DNA of 64,000 bases from Epiperipatus broadwayi (GCA_028023455.1 JAQFVV010000036.1:4893576-4957575); one strand, 5' to 3'. Counted from the stretch's first letter, positions 1 to 13,114 are shown. Made by a program: numbers and translations. The notes: a model not told the origin generated them from the sequence alone.

Positions 1-1160
1 CTCAATCTCCCTGTCACTCCCAAGCAAGGTGACACTGTTGAATATGCTGGTCTTCCCAAGAATTGCATATTATCTACCATTTATTAGGCTGACCAGGACC
101 TTCCAAAATAAAATAGGGTCACAGTGCACAAAAGTATTATGGAAATCATCACCTGGTAGAATTGTTTGTATAGGCCTCAATAGAATGAGAAAACCCAAGG
201 ACTTAAATGGTCTTGGTCTGCATGACATTCAGGTGCTGTTTATGCAGAGGACAATAGCTACTCTGAGGGTATCTAAAGATCTACATGATAGAAGCCAACA
301 TTCCCCTTCAGTTGAACCCACCAACACCCCACCACCCAATAATACCCCACCGCCTACCAAGAACAGGTGGGTAGCAGAAGTGGAGGATCACATGGCAGGG
401 CTCATATCTGCCAAAAAAGATCTGTTTGAAAGGAAGATTAGGTACTGGGATGCTTACAAACTCATGCACCCCAGTCAGCAGAGTAACCCAGTCAGGCTAG
501 AATTAACCTTAAAGTCATTGATAAAAAGTTCAGACACTGGTCATTGATTGCAGCCTACTAAATTTTATTATCAAATTCAGTCTGAACGCTCTTCCAACAA
601 CTCAATTCTTGGTAGATCATAGGGGATTTAAGTGCATTTCTCCCATCTGCTCATTGTGCAACCAGGAGGAGGAGGATATTGATCACCTTATTTCTCATTG
701 CTCAAAATTCAGAGACATGGAAATGAGATTAATATCTAGTATCAGGTCAGGATGCTCTCAGATACTGGACATCAGTGGGGCACTGAGAACTGGAGAATTT
801 TCTATAATTCGAATGGCATTCATAATTCTCTTTGCAAAGTGGCTGACCAGGTGTCACAGTGTTTTTCGAGACAACTCGGCAGACCCATGGCCAGTCTTCA
901 AGAAACACCTTTGCGGTCTAAAAACCAGAGACTTTCTAATAACATCCCACAAACTGTATGCAGACACATGGGAACAGATTATTCTGGATGAGCCGACAAA
1001 CATAGACAAAGACAATCGTATGTTTGCATTTGATTTCATAAATGTAATGTCATAGTTTCCTTTTTTTTCTACGTTTACCTCAACAACAATCATGTAACTA
1101 TCAATTGATTTTCTTGTTATGTAAACTAATGAATAAATAAATTTCATTAATAAAAAAAAA
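1..1160 (+). pseudogene. 3' end of an L1/Tx1-like non-LTR retrotransposon
   Basis: The window opens inside a LINE polyprotein. Residues around 1-540 read as the region after the reverse transcriptase fingers and palm (KVTLLNMLVFPRIAYYLPF, then GLGLHDI), a pattern typical of the L1/Tx1 group. The frame shifts between about 500 and 543 and continues with LNALPTTQFLV and a C-terminal zinc-knuckle-like motif, CSLCNQ...HLISHC (C-x2-C-x10-H-x4-C), ending at a stop at 1053-1055. A 3' UTR with AATAAA-like signals and an A-rich tail at about 1151-1160 closes the element. The endonuclease and RT catalytic core lie left of the window. The frameshift and a 5' end I cannot see make this a dead or partial copy. 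L1 versus Tx1 assignment is inferred from motif style only. Confidence 0.75.
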
Positions 1161-3404
1161 CAAACACACCAAATACGTGTTCAGATATTTATAAACAAAC
1201 ATTTGATTAAACATCTTCAATTTTAATTTAATATTCTTTTAAACTTAGAATATAAAATATTAAAATATGTATTAACGATGGTAATAAGATCCTTAGCAGA
1301 GTACTTGTTTATAGTATAGAGTATATTTATCTATTTTTATAATTAAAAAACACACACAGATAAAACTTTTACAAATGTTGCAATATATTTATTAAATATG
1401 TTAGAAACATTTTTTTATTATATTAAAATTTTCATTTCTTTTTAAAATCATAAGGATCCATGATTAGTATTTTAAATTATTGATGGATATTTACTTGTAA
1501 AATATATTATGGAATCACTTTTAAATGATGAAAGGTAAAATTAAAAAGTGTTACAGTTCTAAATTTATTACAGACTTGGAAGAGTGGGTTCATATATAAA
1601 TATATATTCATAAGCAGGTGCACATTATTAAGTTTTCATGATATATGCATTTCCTATCATGTTCATGATTTGAAATTCTAAACTCAATAAATTGAAATTT
1701 TTTAAAAATTATTTTCAGAAATGTTAGCTTACAGCTGATCTAGTTAAAAATGTAATTATTATTCAAATCATGAAGACACAACAATTAGCAAGCCTGAAAA
1801 AGAAAGCTCTCTTCATAATTATTTTCTCTATTTTTGGTTGAGGTTTACTTTAAGGGTTGTTTACCTAAAATGTACAAATCAATATATATATATATTGATA
1901 GAATGACTTATTTTTAATTTAATAGAAGCCTTTAAAACAAACCATAATACAAGTTATTTGTAGCTATTTGTGATTTACAGGAATCAACCAGATTTGGGCT
2001 CAGAAAGCCAGCACTTAAATATTTGATCTATCATATTAGGAATATATCATCTTATTAAAGTTAAAATTTAAAAAAGGCAATTTTTTAAGTTTCAGATTTG
2101 ATAAAATAGAAAATCAAATGGAATATTTTAGATTAGATTTGAAAACAAAAAAAAAGTTGTCAACATAATTTATTAATGTTTTAGAATTGAAACGAGTAAA
2201 TAATAAATTTCTTATTAAAAAATTTACAATGTATTGAGTAGAATTTACATTATTATCATACCAATTTATTAAAAATAATTGACAAAACCTGGATTGGTGG
2301 AATAGTTATTTAAAATATCAGATGTGCTGATGAGGGTTAGTTATTTCAAATTGAAGTTAAATTTAAAACACATGAGTTAAAGAACGGAGTAAAATATAAA
2401 TCTATATTTTTTCTTTCAAAAACAAATTTATTACACATTTAGACCAAAGAAATACAGACTGAAAAGCATAAAACAAGCAAAAGGTTATAAGATAGCATGT
2501 AAAAATGGGAAAAGGTTTATATTTGAGTTGATGTTTTGTCCAGGAAACATTTGTGATTTGATTGATGTTTCATAAATAAGTCATAGAAGCATAATTTCTC
2601 TAAAGTTCATTCTCTCTATTTCACCAGTTCCAATATCTATTTATGATAAATTCAGTAGGTAAGACTAAATGAGATACTATTATTAGGTAATATTAGTATC
2701 CATGTTTCAGTTTCATGAAGTGATGTAAGGTATATTTTGTTGGTTCTGATTGGCATTGTATCCATGTTAGATGATCTGTATTTTAGTTTATTTTCTAGAT
2801 TTAGTGCATTGCTTATTGAGTGGTTTGAGGTTATGATGGGTTTCGAAGTGTTGATGTGTACATTTGTTCATTAGTATGAAAGATCATGTTTATTCTTGGT
2901 TGGCTTCTTCCCTTTTTGTGGACACTTTAGTCAATAGTGACTGAAAAATGGTGATGTTGCAGAAGAGCTTTACCCGATTGCAATGGAGTCCTAGGTTTGT
3001 GCAGCTGTGAAGGGGTCAGAAGTGTGCATATCCCTATTCATTTCTTTGTTTAGGATCTGCCAAAATGCTGTGGATATATTATTTAGGGTCTCTGCCTGTA
3101 ACACCAGCCTGCAGTACAATGCCCAGATGGAGAAGTTAATTATGGCTGAAAGCCAGATTTCGGATAATATAACTATGACCTCAAAATGATTTTAGAACTG
3201 ATAGCCAAAACTATATATGTTATTGACATTTTATTGCCTTCTTGAAGTATTTATCAACATATAATCAGAAATTGGTTTATTCATTATAGTATTGAAAAGA
3301 ATTACACCAAAATACCTAGAAAAGACTAAAGTTATTAGATAAGAAGGATAAAACAGTAATTGTACTTTGAATTGTGGAGTTGGAGAAGATTTTTGTAAAT
3401 CTGG
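1161..3404. other. AT-rich intergenic DNA, nothing recognised
   Basis: Low-complexity AT-rich sequence. A 60-codon open frame at 3007-3189 has no recognisable motif and I do not call it a gene. No tRNA, satellite unit or transposase motif was seen. Confidence 0.5.
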
Positions 3405-3489
3405 AGTACAAATAATTAGTTGGAGTAGATTGAAGCCAGTTCATTAAAGTATAAAGATTTGCTATCTTAATATAGCTGAGCAGTGATTA

Positions 3490-3672
3490 TATATATATAT
3501 GTCATATTATTATCACTATTTGCGGCATATTCCGTGTAGTGAAAAAGCTAAATGCTGACGTTTCAGTACAATATCAAGTACCTTCCTCAGAGCATCCTCT
3601 TTGCTTTTTCACTACATGGAATATCCCGCAAATAGTAATAATAATATGACATCTTTTATCAGTGAAAATATT
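3490..3672. mobile_element. Fold-back element enclosing a hammerhead
   Basis: About 50-bp near-perfect inverted repeats (3490-3547 against about 3604-3655, including 'tagtgaaaaagc' and 'gctttttcacta') flank a short central segment that holds the hammerhead at 3552-3595. (TA)n lies on both sides. The arms extend ribozyme stem I into a very long duplex. The layout resembles the terminal repeat (pLTR) of PLEs, but no coding sequence is attached, so the parent is inferred. Confidence 0.7.
3552..3595 (-). ncRNA. Type I hammerhead ribozyme, intact core
   Basis: Read on the minus strand: stem I 5' AUGCU, core CUGAGGA (3584-3590), stem II with GUAC/GUAC pairs (3565-3583), GAA (3562-3564), stem III AC/GU, cleavage residue C17 (3557), and stem I 3' AGCAU (3552-3556), which pairs exactly with AUGCU. 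All residues normally required are present (C3, U4, G5, A6, G8, A9, G12, A13, A14, A15.1, U16.1, C17). The two-base-pair stem III and GAAACGUC segment match the PLE-associated hammerhead class. Activity is predicted, not shown. Confidence 0.8.
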
Positions 3673-3885
3673 AGAATTAACATATATATATATGTGCGTG
3701 TGTGTATGTGTGTGAGAGAAAGATAATAATCAAACTGATACGTGCTGGTTAAGCATGAAATATATATTGGTGATTATTTATCTTTTCTACAAGTGTGTGG
3801 TCATGTATATAAGTGGTATGAGATAGTGTGGATAGTTGAAAGGTGCTTGAAAGTCTGAGTTCAAATTCCCTATATTTAAAATTTT

Positions 3886-6800
3886 AAATTATGTTTATGT
3901 ATATCTATGGCAGTCATGTGTACATGAATATGATCATTTCAATTCCTAGAGGAAAAACTATAGTGCAAGAACTAAAAAAAACAGCATGTAAAATACAATA
4001 AAGCATGCTGGTTCATTTTTTGTTTTTCCTTTTTTTTCATGAGACTTTTAATTTCTTCAGCAGAAAAACTTCCTTTTAAAATATTTAAACATAATGCCAT
4101 ATTACCGCTCTCCAATATATTCAATTCTCTGTCCTATCTTTTTAATGGAAACAATATTCAATTTTTTAGAATGTCTTTAAGACAATTCTTGTAAAGTAAA
4201 GAGAATTACACAACCCATGAACAACACCCTGCTCAAGTTCAACTAAAACATTCTTTTAGAAAAACTTGCAATATTTACTTATTTTACATGTTCATTCTAA
4301 AGAAATGGTAATTTAGCAATAACGAACTCTATAATAACACATTCAGCTAGTTGAAAAAACATGTCCATTGGTTTTATAACCTTGCTTTTGTATATTTAAA
4401 ATAAATAAAATATCCTTAAATGAAGCTTTTTATTGCCTTTATATTCTATTGATAGGCTATACGAGTTTCATATCCGTTCAATAAATTAGGTAAAATAAAT
4501 TTATATGTAGATAATTTAATTTCAGTAATTGTTTACTATGATGAAATAATCTATCTTTTAACTTGTTAAAAGTAGAATCTGTTTGGGATCTGCGCAGTTT
4601 ATTTGCGCAGTTTAGCTTTCTACTTATAAACCTATCAAGGGATTTCAATTGGTTGACATTCGGAAAATGATAATTATCTAAACTAATAGTTGCTAAAAAA
4701 ATTTCATCCATTATTGGCTGATAAAGACTTTGAGACTTTTAAACTTTAATCATTAAAGACAATTCATTAAATATTACATTCATACATTAAACATATTCTA
4801 TAAATGGTGTTTTCAATTGTCAAAAATAGCCCAATCTTCAGAATTATGTAAATCCAGAATCCAAAAAAAAAAAAAATCTTGTTTTTTTTACTTTTAATCG
4901 ATTCAAATTAAAAACTCCACTATCAAACCTGTATTGTACTTAAATCTTTATTTGATTAAACATCCTATAACTTCATAGACAACTATCATAAGAATTGAAA
5001 ATAATGTTGGGAAAAACTCCCATCTTTAATTAATACCAGTTCATATTTCAAATTTCTAAGATTTTATACCTGTAGTAATAATACATTCATTTATTTTGAA
5101 AGTAAAAGAGGTGAATATTTTATGGGGCACAATAAACTATGTTCAAACCAAACCATCTAATTAAGTGAATGGAATGTCTTGTTCAAATCAATAAAAGCAA
5201 AATATAAAACACTTTTTCTTTCCCCATAATTTTATTTGCATTTTCCTAGCAACAAAGCGCATGTCCGTAGTGCTTTTTGATTTTCCAAAACAATATTGAG
5301 TCCTATTAACGATTTATCTTTGACAGTAAGCAATGTATTTAACAAAATCCTTGAATGTAACTTTCACTATAGTGGTAATAAAAATATTTCACAATAATTT
5401 ATGTAATGTTATTCCATTTATTTTATAAAATTGGAACAATAAAAGCATCCTTATTAAGATATAAAATATTCAACTTCATAGGTCCAAATATTACTAAGAA
5501 ATTTTAATATTTTTGAATGAAACATCTTATCACCATATTTTAAAACTTTCCATGTATTTCTTTCGGGCATGCAGTCTTTACATTTTAAGACTACAAAGAG
5601 TTATTTTGACTTTTCTACGCTCTATATCTTATCAAATATAAATGATTAAATAACAACGATATACCATTAAAGGTTATCATCTCAATTTTTGTATTTTTAT
5701 TCAAAAGAGAACCTTCTATCTGTTCAAAATATCATTTTCAGCATATAAGAGAAGGACATGCCAGGACTTCGTAGGACTGTGTTATCATTTCTTGGATCAT
5801 TGATTTCATTACCACAATAAAAAATATAAAATCGCTATAATTCGCACTGTATCTTCTTTATAGCTTTAATCCAACAATCATTTTTGCATTATTTTAAAAT
5901 TTGCCTTCAGATCTCTATGTTTGTTATGAAGTTTTACATTTATTTTACTATTTGGCCAAATACTAATAATAATAACAATCATGGAGAAACAGTTATGATT
6001 ATATTTTTTGTAAACCCAAGAACTGATTTACTTTTATCCATAAGAGAATTATATGCTTCAGCAATATAACAGTCATGCTGTCCAAATTAACAATTTATTT
6101 GACTAACAGCTAGTAAAATTTAATACATATAAATTTTAAAGAACTAACATTAACTTTTTTTATTTTTTATTAAGGGAAACAAATACAATTTACTGCATGA
6201 ATTTGTTAATGTACATTCATTGTTGATTATACATTTATAACTTGGCTAGGATCTTCTGAGCAAGGGGCTCTCGTCTAGAGGCAATATTTATGCCCAGGTG
6301 TCTACATGGAGACGCTCTGACGCTAGGAGTCGATCTCTATTTTTCATACTGACTATGATTTGTCTTTACACTGTCTAGAGCTGCGAACCATCATGTCTAA
6401 ACACCAGCCGATTTCTTGTGGATATGAAGTAAAATCTACTTTTTAATAAAATTATTTTAGTCTTGGAGGAACTAATCTATGATACGTCCAACAACTGCAG
6501 TTGTCAATGATAGCTAATATATATTTGCATTATGAAATTATATTTAGAAGTGTATTAAGTAAAGAATTCATCATAACTTTAAATATAAACTTTTATTTTT
6601 CAGTAGCATAATAATATATTTTATTTATATGATTTTTTTTAAATTTTTGAACTACATAGAATAATGATGCATTTAAAATAATTATAAAACTTGTTAATTA
6701 CAGTCATTATGAATCATTTTTGCAAAATATATATGAGTCATTATTGAACGTTTTGAAGACAATCAATTATTATCTGCTAACATTTGAGCATACTTTATAA

Positions 6801-6970
6801 CTCACAGATCGATTATAATATAATTATTATAAATTATAACTATATTACTTATATAGTTAAAAAATAAAATACATTAATAAAAAAATTATTCAACAAATAT
6901 ACTAATGGAATTATTATAATAAATAACATACGTTTGTTTTTAATAAACAATATATATTTTTATTTTAATA

Positions 6971-7056
<86 letters not shown>

Positions 7057-7239
7057 ATTGTAAATTATTAGAGTATTTTCATTTTTACAAATAAGGAGAA
7101 ATTAAAACCACATTTAATAATAATAATAATAATTTTTCTATGTGATATATATGTAATGACGTTAACTGTTTATATTTGCAATAAAAGCAATATGTGCATT
7201 TATACGCAACTACAGAGATGCGTGTTATTTCTTTAAATT
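3886..7239. other. AT-rich intergenic DNA with one less AT-rich island
   Basis: No coding motif was seen; open frames at 4478-4711 (minus) and 5884-6069 (plus) look like chance. At about 6241-6440 the composition is visibly less AT-rich and 'gtctagag' occurs twice, which may mark an old unrecognised element or exon. Confidence 0.4.
6967..7051. repeat. (AAT)n microsatellite
   Basis: About 85 bp of tandem AAT with one AAA interruption. A short second AAT run lies at about 7117-7131. Confidence 0.95.
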
Positions 7240-9340
7240 AAATACCTGCTTAGCGCTTTCGAAACCTGAAGGCCTTATCATATTCATAGCAAGATGAAAT
7301 AGAATAATAACGAAGAGACAAGTGTAATTGTATATATTTGAAGCAATTTAAATATATCTAAATTCAATATTGCATCCATTTTTGGAGAGAAGAAAGGATG
7401 AATCTCTACTGTTGGTTGATAACATTCGTATTATTGGCTATATAGCAAGCCTCTCTTATTTTTCTCTTTGAATTATTTTTTTTTTATGTACTAAATGATT
7501 GCATAGAAAAGGATAAATTAATTTTCTGTTATTTTTTGATGCTCAATGAATATAGAGCTTTGTTCTGGCTTGTCTGAAGTTCTTTTGTATAAGTATTGGT
7601 GCTGGGGAAGGCATGTAGACAAGGATGGTTGGGATTCACCATAATAGATAGTTGACATTTAGTTTGGGAGCATTTCATTTTGTAAAAGATGCTAGTGGTA
7701 AGTTCAGGTTCAAGCCTATCTTGTTGTTCAGTAGTCTATTAATTGAGGGAGAAGTGCAGAAAGCAAGGTGATAGGTTGAAGAGAATGTTTTATTAAGGGT
7801 TTTGGTTAATGTAGATATACTTGGCAGAAAAAGCCATAGTCTATCATCAATGAGAAGTTAGAATTTAATTTTCTATAAAATTGTATTATTTTTCTTTTTA
7901 AAAAATCTATGTTTAAATCCAACCATGTTAAATCTTTAATGTATAAGTCAATGTTTGCCTCGTGGGATACTTTGTGCTTACATAAAGTGTGGTTCTGAGA
8001 TAAAAAGAAAAGATAGACTATCGAGTTTATGAGATCTAGGTACAGTCAACTTTGGATGCATGAACTTATAAATATCCAGTGATTTGATGCACTAGAATAA
8101 TCCAAATCTAAGAATTTAAGGCAGTGACCTGAGTATTCCCAGTCTATTGTAGGCAATAAGCTGAATGGCCTTGTAGATTTGCTTAACTATTTTGAATTGA
8201 AGGTTCAAGTGCAATGATGAAAATGCCATCCACATACAGTATATATATTACATCCAGAGTGTGTACAATATGTGAAGGAATAATAGTGTTTTCAAAGTGG
8301 TTTAAATATAGACTGGAAGTGATGCCACTGAGGGGAATACCCATCGACCATCTGTCAATCATAACATATGATTGGTTGTTGAATGTGGCTATGATGTTGT
8401 TATCTAGCCAAGATAAAAATGCTATAATATATTCTATATGTAGCTGAGGATAGTTTTGCTTAATTAATTCATCTTTAATTTTATTGATAGATAATTTTCT
8501 AGTGACTGAGCCATATAATTCAGTTATGTCTAGTGATTCTATTTCATATGTTGGACTGAGTTTGGCATGCTTAATGTGACCTACGAAATTAAATGAGGAT
8601 TTAATGATATAAGTCCCATGCCCTAGATTATCAGACAACCATTGGTTGATCATTTTTTCTATACTAAAGTAATGAACATGACTAAAACCCAGCATAAGTC
8701 TAAGATGTGTATTAATTTATGCAATTTAGCTTTGGCAAACATTCGAGGGGGGGGGATCTATTGAAAGGTAAATGTTATAATAATTACTCTTTGTTAATGC
8801 TTTATTACAACGTTTGAATAAGATAGCAGTAACAAACTTGTCTTTTCTTTTTTTTATATAGTAAGCAGGAATTGGGACAAATTTTAACTTGTTTATTTGA
8901 AGTTGCATTATATTGGTAAATTCAGGAGGAATGTATTGCCTTTGTCTTCATTCAGACAAATTAAGGCCTTGTTTGGTAGAAACTGTTTGATGATTGGAAT
9001 GGGTTTGCTCCAATTAGACTTTTAAGGCACCTAAAGTTTTATGTCACATCTGTCTAACTAAGTTTGCAATTAAATTATCTTTTGAGGAATTGTTTATAAG
9101 GCCCACTTCAACATTGACAATTATCTCTATTATTGATTGCTTTCACTATCATATCTTGGCCTCAGTTTTAGTATGGTTCTGAACATGGGGACTATTGCAG
9201 TCAGATTAACAAAGGCATTTTTATTTTCATTGAAGAAAAAATTAATTCCATGTTTTTATAGCAAGAAAGTTCAGTCTATGGGTAAATTCTATTTTAGCTT
9301 TGTGGACAGGTCAGTCACATTTAGTTTTTAGAAACTAAGG
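7240..9340 (-). pseudogene. Decayed Penelope-like element (reverse transcriptase)
   Basis: The longest open piece (8183-8695, 170 aa) reads ESLDITELYGSV, then DRWSMGIPLSGITSSLYL and YILYVDGIFII. These match PLE reverse transcriptase motifs: the SLDVTSLF-like palm aspartate, the xGxPxGxxxSxxxA-like motif, and the RYVDDxF catalytic box, here with one aspartate changed (YVDG). Upstream on the minus strand (8726-8908) KLKFVPIPAYYIKKRKDKFV and (about 9137-9330) LSTKL...GINFF fit the N-terminal PLE region. Downstream, LKFLDLDY in a shifted frame fits the post-RT FLD motif. Multiple stops and frameshifts show the copy is dead. A GIY-YIG endonuclease is not clearly visible. The degenerate hammerhead at 7245-7285 lies where the PLE terminal repeat would be. 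Confidence 0.75.
7245..7285 (-). ncRNA. Degenerate hammerhead-like motif
   Basis: On the minus strand AUGAUA (for CUGAUGA) is followed by a stem-II-like AGGCC...GGUUUC, then GAAA, a stem III of AGC/GCU and A17. C3 and G8 are changed, so it should be inactive. Its position 3' of the PLE remnant is the main support. Confidence 0.4.
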
Positions 9341-9690
9341 AATATTACTGTGCACTGATGATTTTAGGAAAATGCTTTATGTCTTTTTTAAGTGCCCCCT
9401 TGACTCGACAATTATTTTGAGTTTTGGTAGTTGTGTTTTAATTTTGTCATGATTGAAAATGTGTGAGTGTGTGTTGTGTGTGTTCATGCATATGCAAACA
9501 ATTTTAATTTTGGTTTTACTTTCTAGGTAATATAGTTATATGCACATTTTTATACTAATAATTTGACGTTTTGGGGAATTAGCATATATGATCAGTTAGC
9601 TGTCTTAAAAAAAATAAACATTTTCAAAATTGTTAGCTATTGAAATACTTTCAAGTTTTGCATCATTTTTATTATTATTTTTTTTTTTTC

Positions 9691-9760
9691 ACGTGTCAAA
9701 GCGAACCAGGAACAACTCCTTGTAAGGCGGCTGTGCTAACTACTCGGCCACCAACGCTTG
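9691..9760 (-). repeat. tRNA-derived SINE, short copy
   Basis: On the minus strand GCGTTGGTGG opens a tRNA-like acceptor and D arm with an A box (AGTAGTTAGC), followed by a TAC-centred anticodon-like loop, a B-box-like CTGGTTCGCTT and the tail TTTGACACGTG. Copies of this family also lie at 42007-42108 and 53149-53261, where target-site duplications show it is mobile. Confidence 0.65.
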
Positions 9761-9770
9761 ACAATATATT

Positions 9771-12463
9771 TATCATTGCATTAAAAAAACCTAATTAAAT
9801 ATATATTGTGACAATTAGTTTAAAATGACAAGTAGTTAAAAGAAAAAATAGTAATATAGAAAAACAATATATTGTAACAGGATGGGGTAATGAAGAAATA
9901 TGTAGTGAACCTGGCATGATGAAAAAATCATCAACAACCTCAGTGAAATTAAATTATAAGAGTATGAGATTAGAGAATCTCTGAGATACCATTGAGAGAT
10001 CAGCCAGCTAACTCAGAGGAGCAACTAAAAGCATAATTAACTATCAACCATCATTATAAAGTAATTATAAGTAATACTCAAAATAAACCATCTATCATCA
10101 TTAATGGGAATAAACAAACCAGTACAATAAATCAGAATAAAATCAACAGTCCATCTTGTGGCTGTATTTGCATAATAAAAAATATAAATCAACAGTCAAC
10201 CTTGTGACTGGATTGGAAATAGGTCTTCTGTAGACCTGGCTACCTATTGAGCCTTTCCCACCTTGGGCAATTATTTAAACATAATTTGAATGCACCAGCT
10301 TAATGCCCATCCATTAGAATACATAACTAGAAAAATCTAAACAATAATGCTGGGATATTAAACCATGCTTATCATCATCAATGCTAAGGCCACTTGAGTA
10401 CCATTAATGTACTGGCCAACTATAAACTTAAATTTTAAATAAGACAAATAAAATATAGTGCATGGGCTTTAAAAAATATAATCTTATGCGCCAACCAGGA
10501 TGATGATTGATCATCCCTGGATGCCCCAAAATCATTAATTAAGTACATATCCCCATTTATCTGTCCATGAATCTAGCTCAGAGAACATAAGCTCTATTAC
10601 TGTATGTGACCAAGAGATGATGGAAACAATTTCAACAATTAAACATAAGTTTATTACTAACAAAAAATAAATGATATTTAAGGTTTTATAGGATAAGGCT
10701 CTGATTTTAAAAAGTATACAAAATTATATACACAACTAAAGTCATTACATTGTTTTACAATATTTTTCAATTAATTTCTATAAACGCATATATATATATA
10801 TATATATATATACGTACACAGACATGTGTTTCATAATATACAAGGAATACATTTCAATTAATATAAAATAATTATTAAAAAATGATTAAATTTTACATAT
10901 GTGTTATATGCGACAAGCATTGGTATTTGCAATATAATTGACAGATATATGCACACATACATAAAATTTACATATTTAATCAATATTTAAAAAAATCACT
11001 TTATCAATTTCTATTACAGATTTCTTTATTCTTTTTTTTAAAAAAAAGTATAGTCAATTTTTGAGAGATTAGAAAGCTTTTTATCAGGTTATCCGTTAAC
11101 TAATTATAAACATCTTTAATTTTTAAAATATAGATTTAAAATGTCTTCCCAAATGAATTATTTAAAAACAACTCACTTTTGTATACATGTTTATCTGTGC
11201 TTCTCTTCACATATGTAGATACAGCAGCATACATGTAACTACTTCTTTATTCAACTTGTGTTTCTCTTGAGCAAGCTGTTTTTTTGGTCAACCCATGCAG
11301 TTGTCATCATCAAGTGAAAGTATATAATTCAGGTATGGTTGGCTTTTTCCCTTCTGTAGTCAGTTCTACTTATACTTGAATTTTGTAAGCTTTGGGTCAG
11401 CAAGCTGTTTTCCAGAACACTTTTAAGGCTATGAATTACAAAGAATCTTGACCTGTTTCCTCCATGTAAATTTAAACTCCACCAGTGAACTGTAGATCAG
11501 CCACTTCCTTGCATTCTTAAATCCTCATGGCAGTTCTCTTGATAATTATTCCAGCCATCTTTGCAGCTAGATTTACTATGGCCATTTTCTGCTACAGCTA
11601 CCAACTCTTCGCAAAATATTTTAGCCAACTTTACAGCTAGCTCTTCTGCTAACTCTTACAAAACTGCAAGACAAAACTAACTGATATTTTTTATCAGTCT
11701 TTTATAACCTTAGTTAGGTCAGGTGACAAAAACACAGTGGCTGTTTTTAATCTGTCTAATCCATTTAAAAATAAACTTGAAATTTCTATCAAAATGTGAT
11801 TTTCATGTTTTTTCTTTAATCTTTGGAATTTGACCAAAGGTATGATAATCCTTTAGAATTTTTAAATCTACAAAGATTTTTAATTAGGTAGTAAAAATGC
11901 AAATAAGCATTAATTAAAAATGATATTTTATACAAGTATTAATTAAAAGATTTTTAAAAAATAAATTATGCTTTTTTTTTTTTTTTGCTAATTTCAAAAT
12001 CAGAATTAGAAATATTATTTATCAGACCTTTCTAAATACTTATTTCACAATGAAATTTTACTTTAAACCCAGAGTTATTTAATTCTTTACTTATTATTAT
12101 TTTATTTTAGAAAATATAAAAAAATATCTACAAAAATGTATCCTGTGTTTATTTCTACTTTTTCTTTATTTTATATATATACGCACACACACTATATTAT
12201 TATGGGTGTACCATGTAACCCAACCGGTTACAATATATATAATTTTATTTTATTTATTGATAGATAACTTGGTCATAAAATGTGTGTAAGCATGTATGTG
12301 TGTGCACGTGAGAATAAGCGTAAACAAACACATGCATATCAACATTTAATTATTTTATCATAAAATAATAGATAATAACAGTATCGATTATTCGTTTGAT
12401 AACAACTATTAAAAATAAATAAAATAATCATTCTGATCATCTATTATTATTTTAAGAGAATAT
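9771..12463. other. AT-rich intergenic DNA, nothing recognised
   Basis: Contains a (TA)n tract at about 10787-10811 and T or A runs. No coding motif, RNA gene or repeat family shared with the rest of the window was recognised. Confidence 0.4.
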
Positions 12464-12495
12464 AATAACTGAAACACAGGCTTATTATATATATA
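12464..12495 (-). repeat. Left flank of HHR-SINE copy interrupted by satellite array
   Basis: 'ataactgaaacacaggctt' plus a TA run matches the HHR-SINE segment at about 28269-28295. The rest of this copy resumes at about 15242 after the 418-bp satellite array, so the array sits inside the TA tract of an older HHR-SINE. Confidence 0.55.
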
Positions 12496-12649
12496 TGAAA
12501 AAACAAATACAAGTTAATCACGTAACCTGCTATCACTTGTTATTTATGTCCAAAAGATGGCGCTATACCAAAACCGCCGAACAAGTGTAAGATTTGTTTT
12601 ACATAAACGAAAAAAGAGTCAGAAATTAATTACCTCTTTCATTTGCTCA

Positions 12650-12696
12650 CTCCCAGATCAGCTGATTTCAAGCTGGTTTGCTATCCTCAGTGGGAG
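12650..12696 (-). ncRNA. Satellite hammerhead, copy 1
   Basis: Minus strand: stem I CUCCCA/UGGGAG, core CUGAGGA, stem II AGC/GCU closed by a six-base loop AAACCA, GAA, stem III palindrome AUCAG/CUGAU without a loop, cleavage residue C17. All core residues are present; the first stem II pair is a U-U mismatch. Confidence 0.8.
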
Positions 12697-13067
12697 ATAG
12701 AGTATAGAAACTAGATCTAAAACACTGACTCTCAAGTGTTTATGCAAAACGTTTCTATCAGATTGCAAGCGTGAATTTTTCAGACCGGAAAAGTCTTCAA
12801 ACCCAGCCTAGCAAGCTAGATATTTATATGGGTCTGATCTCAGTTCAGAATCACCATATAATAAAAGTCTCTGCAATATATATCATTGCAAGAAAACTCT
12901 AAAGGTACATTTATGAAAAAACAAATACAAGTTAATCACGTAACCTGCTATCACTTGTTATTTATGTCCAAAAGATGGCGCTATACCAAAACCGCCGAAC
13001 AAGTGTAAGATTTGTTTTACATAAACGAAAAAAGAGTCAGAAATTAACTACCTCTTTCATTTGCTCA

Positions 13068-13114
13068 CTCCCAGATCAGCTGATTTCAAGCTGGTTTGCT
13101 ATCCTCAGTGGGAG
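13068..13114 (-). ncRNA. Satellite hammerhead, copy 2
   Basis: Same 47-nt motif as copy 1, 418 bp away and on the same strand, with an unchanged core. Confidence 0.8.

Larger units (their letters stand above)
3405..3885 (+). repeat. Dispersed hammerhead repeat (HHR-SINE), split copy
   Basis: The left part (about 3405-3486) carries the conserved segment that ends in a (TA)n tract ('gctatcttaatata...gattatatata'). The right part (about 3672-3885) resumes after another (TA)n tract with the hammerhead remnant at 3731-3772 (CTGATA instead of CTGATGA, so inactive), the conserved 'tcttttctacaagtgtgtggt' segment, and a tRNA-like B box (GAGTTCAAATTCCC near 3858-3871). The two parts are separated by a fold-back at 3490-3672, so a later element appears to have landed in the TA tract of this copy. 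Confidence 0.7.

Noticed and set aside
854-1147. 97-codon minus-strand open frame
   Set aside because: Antisense to the LINE C-terminus with its zinc-knuckle-like motif.
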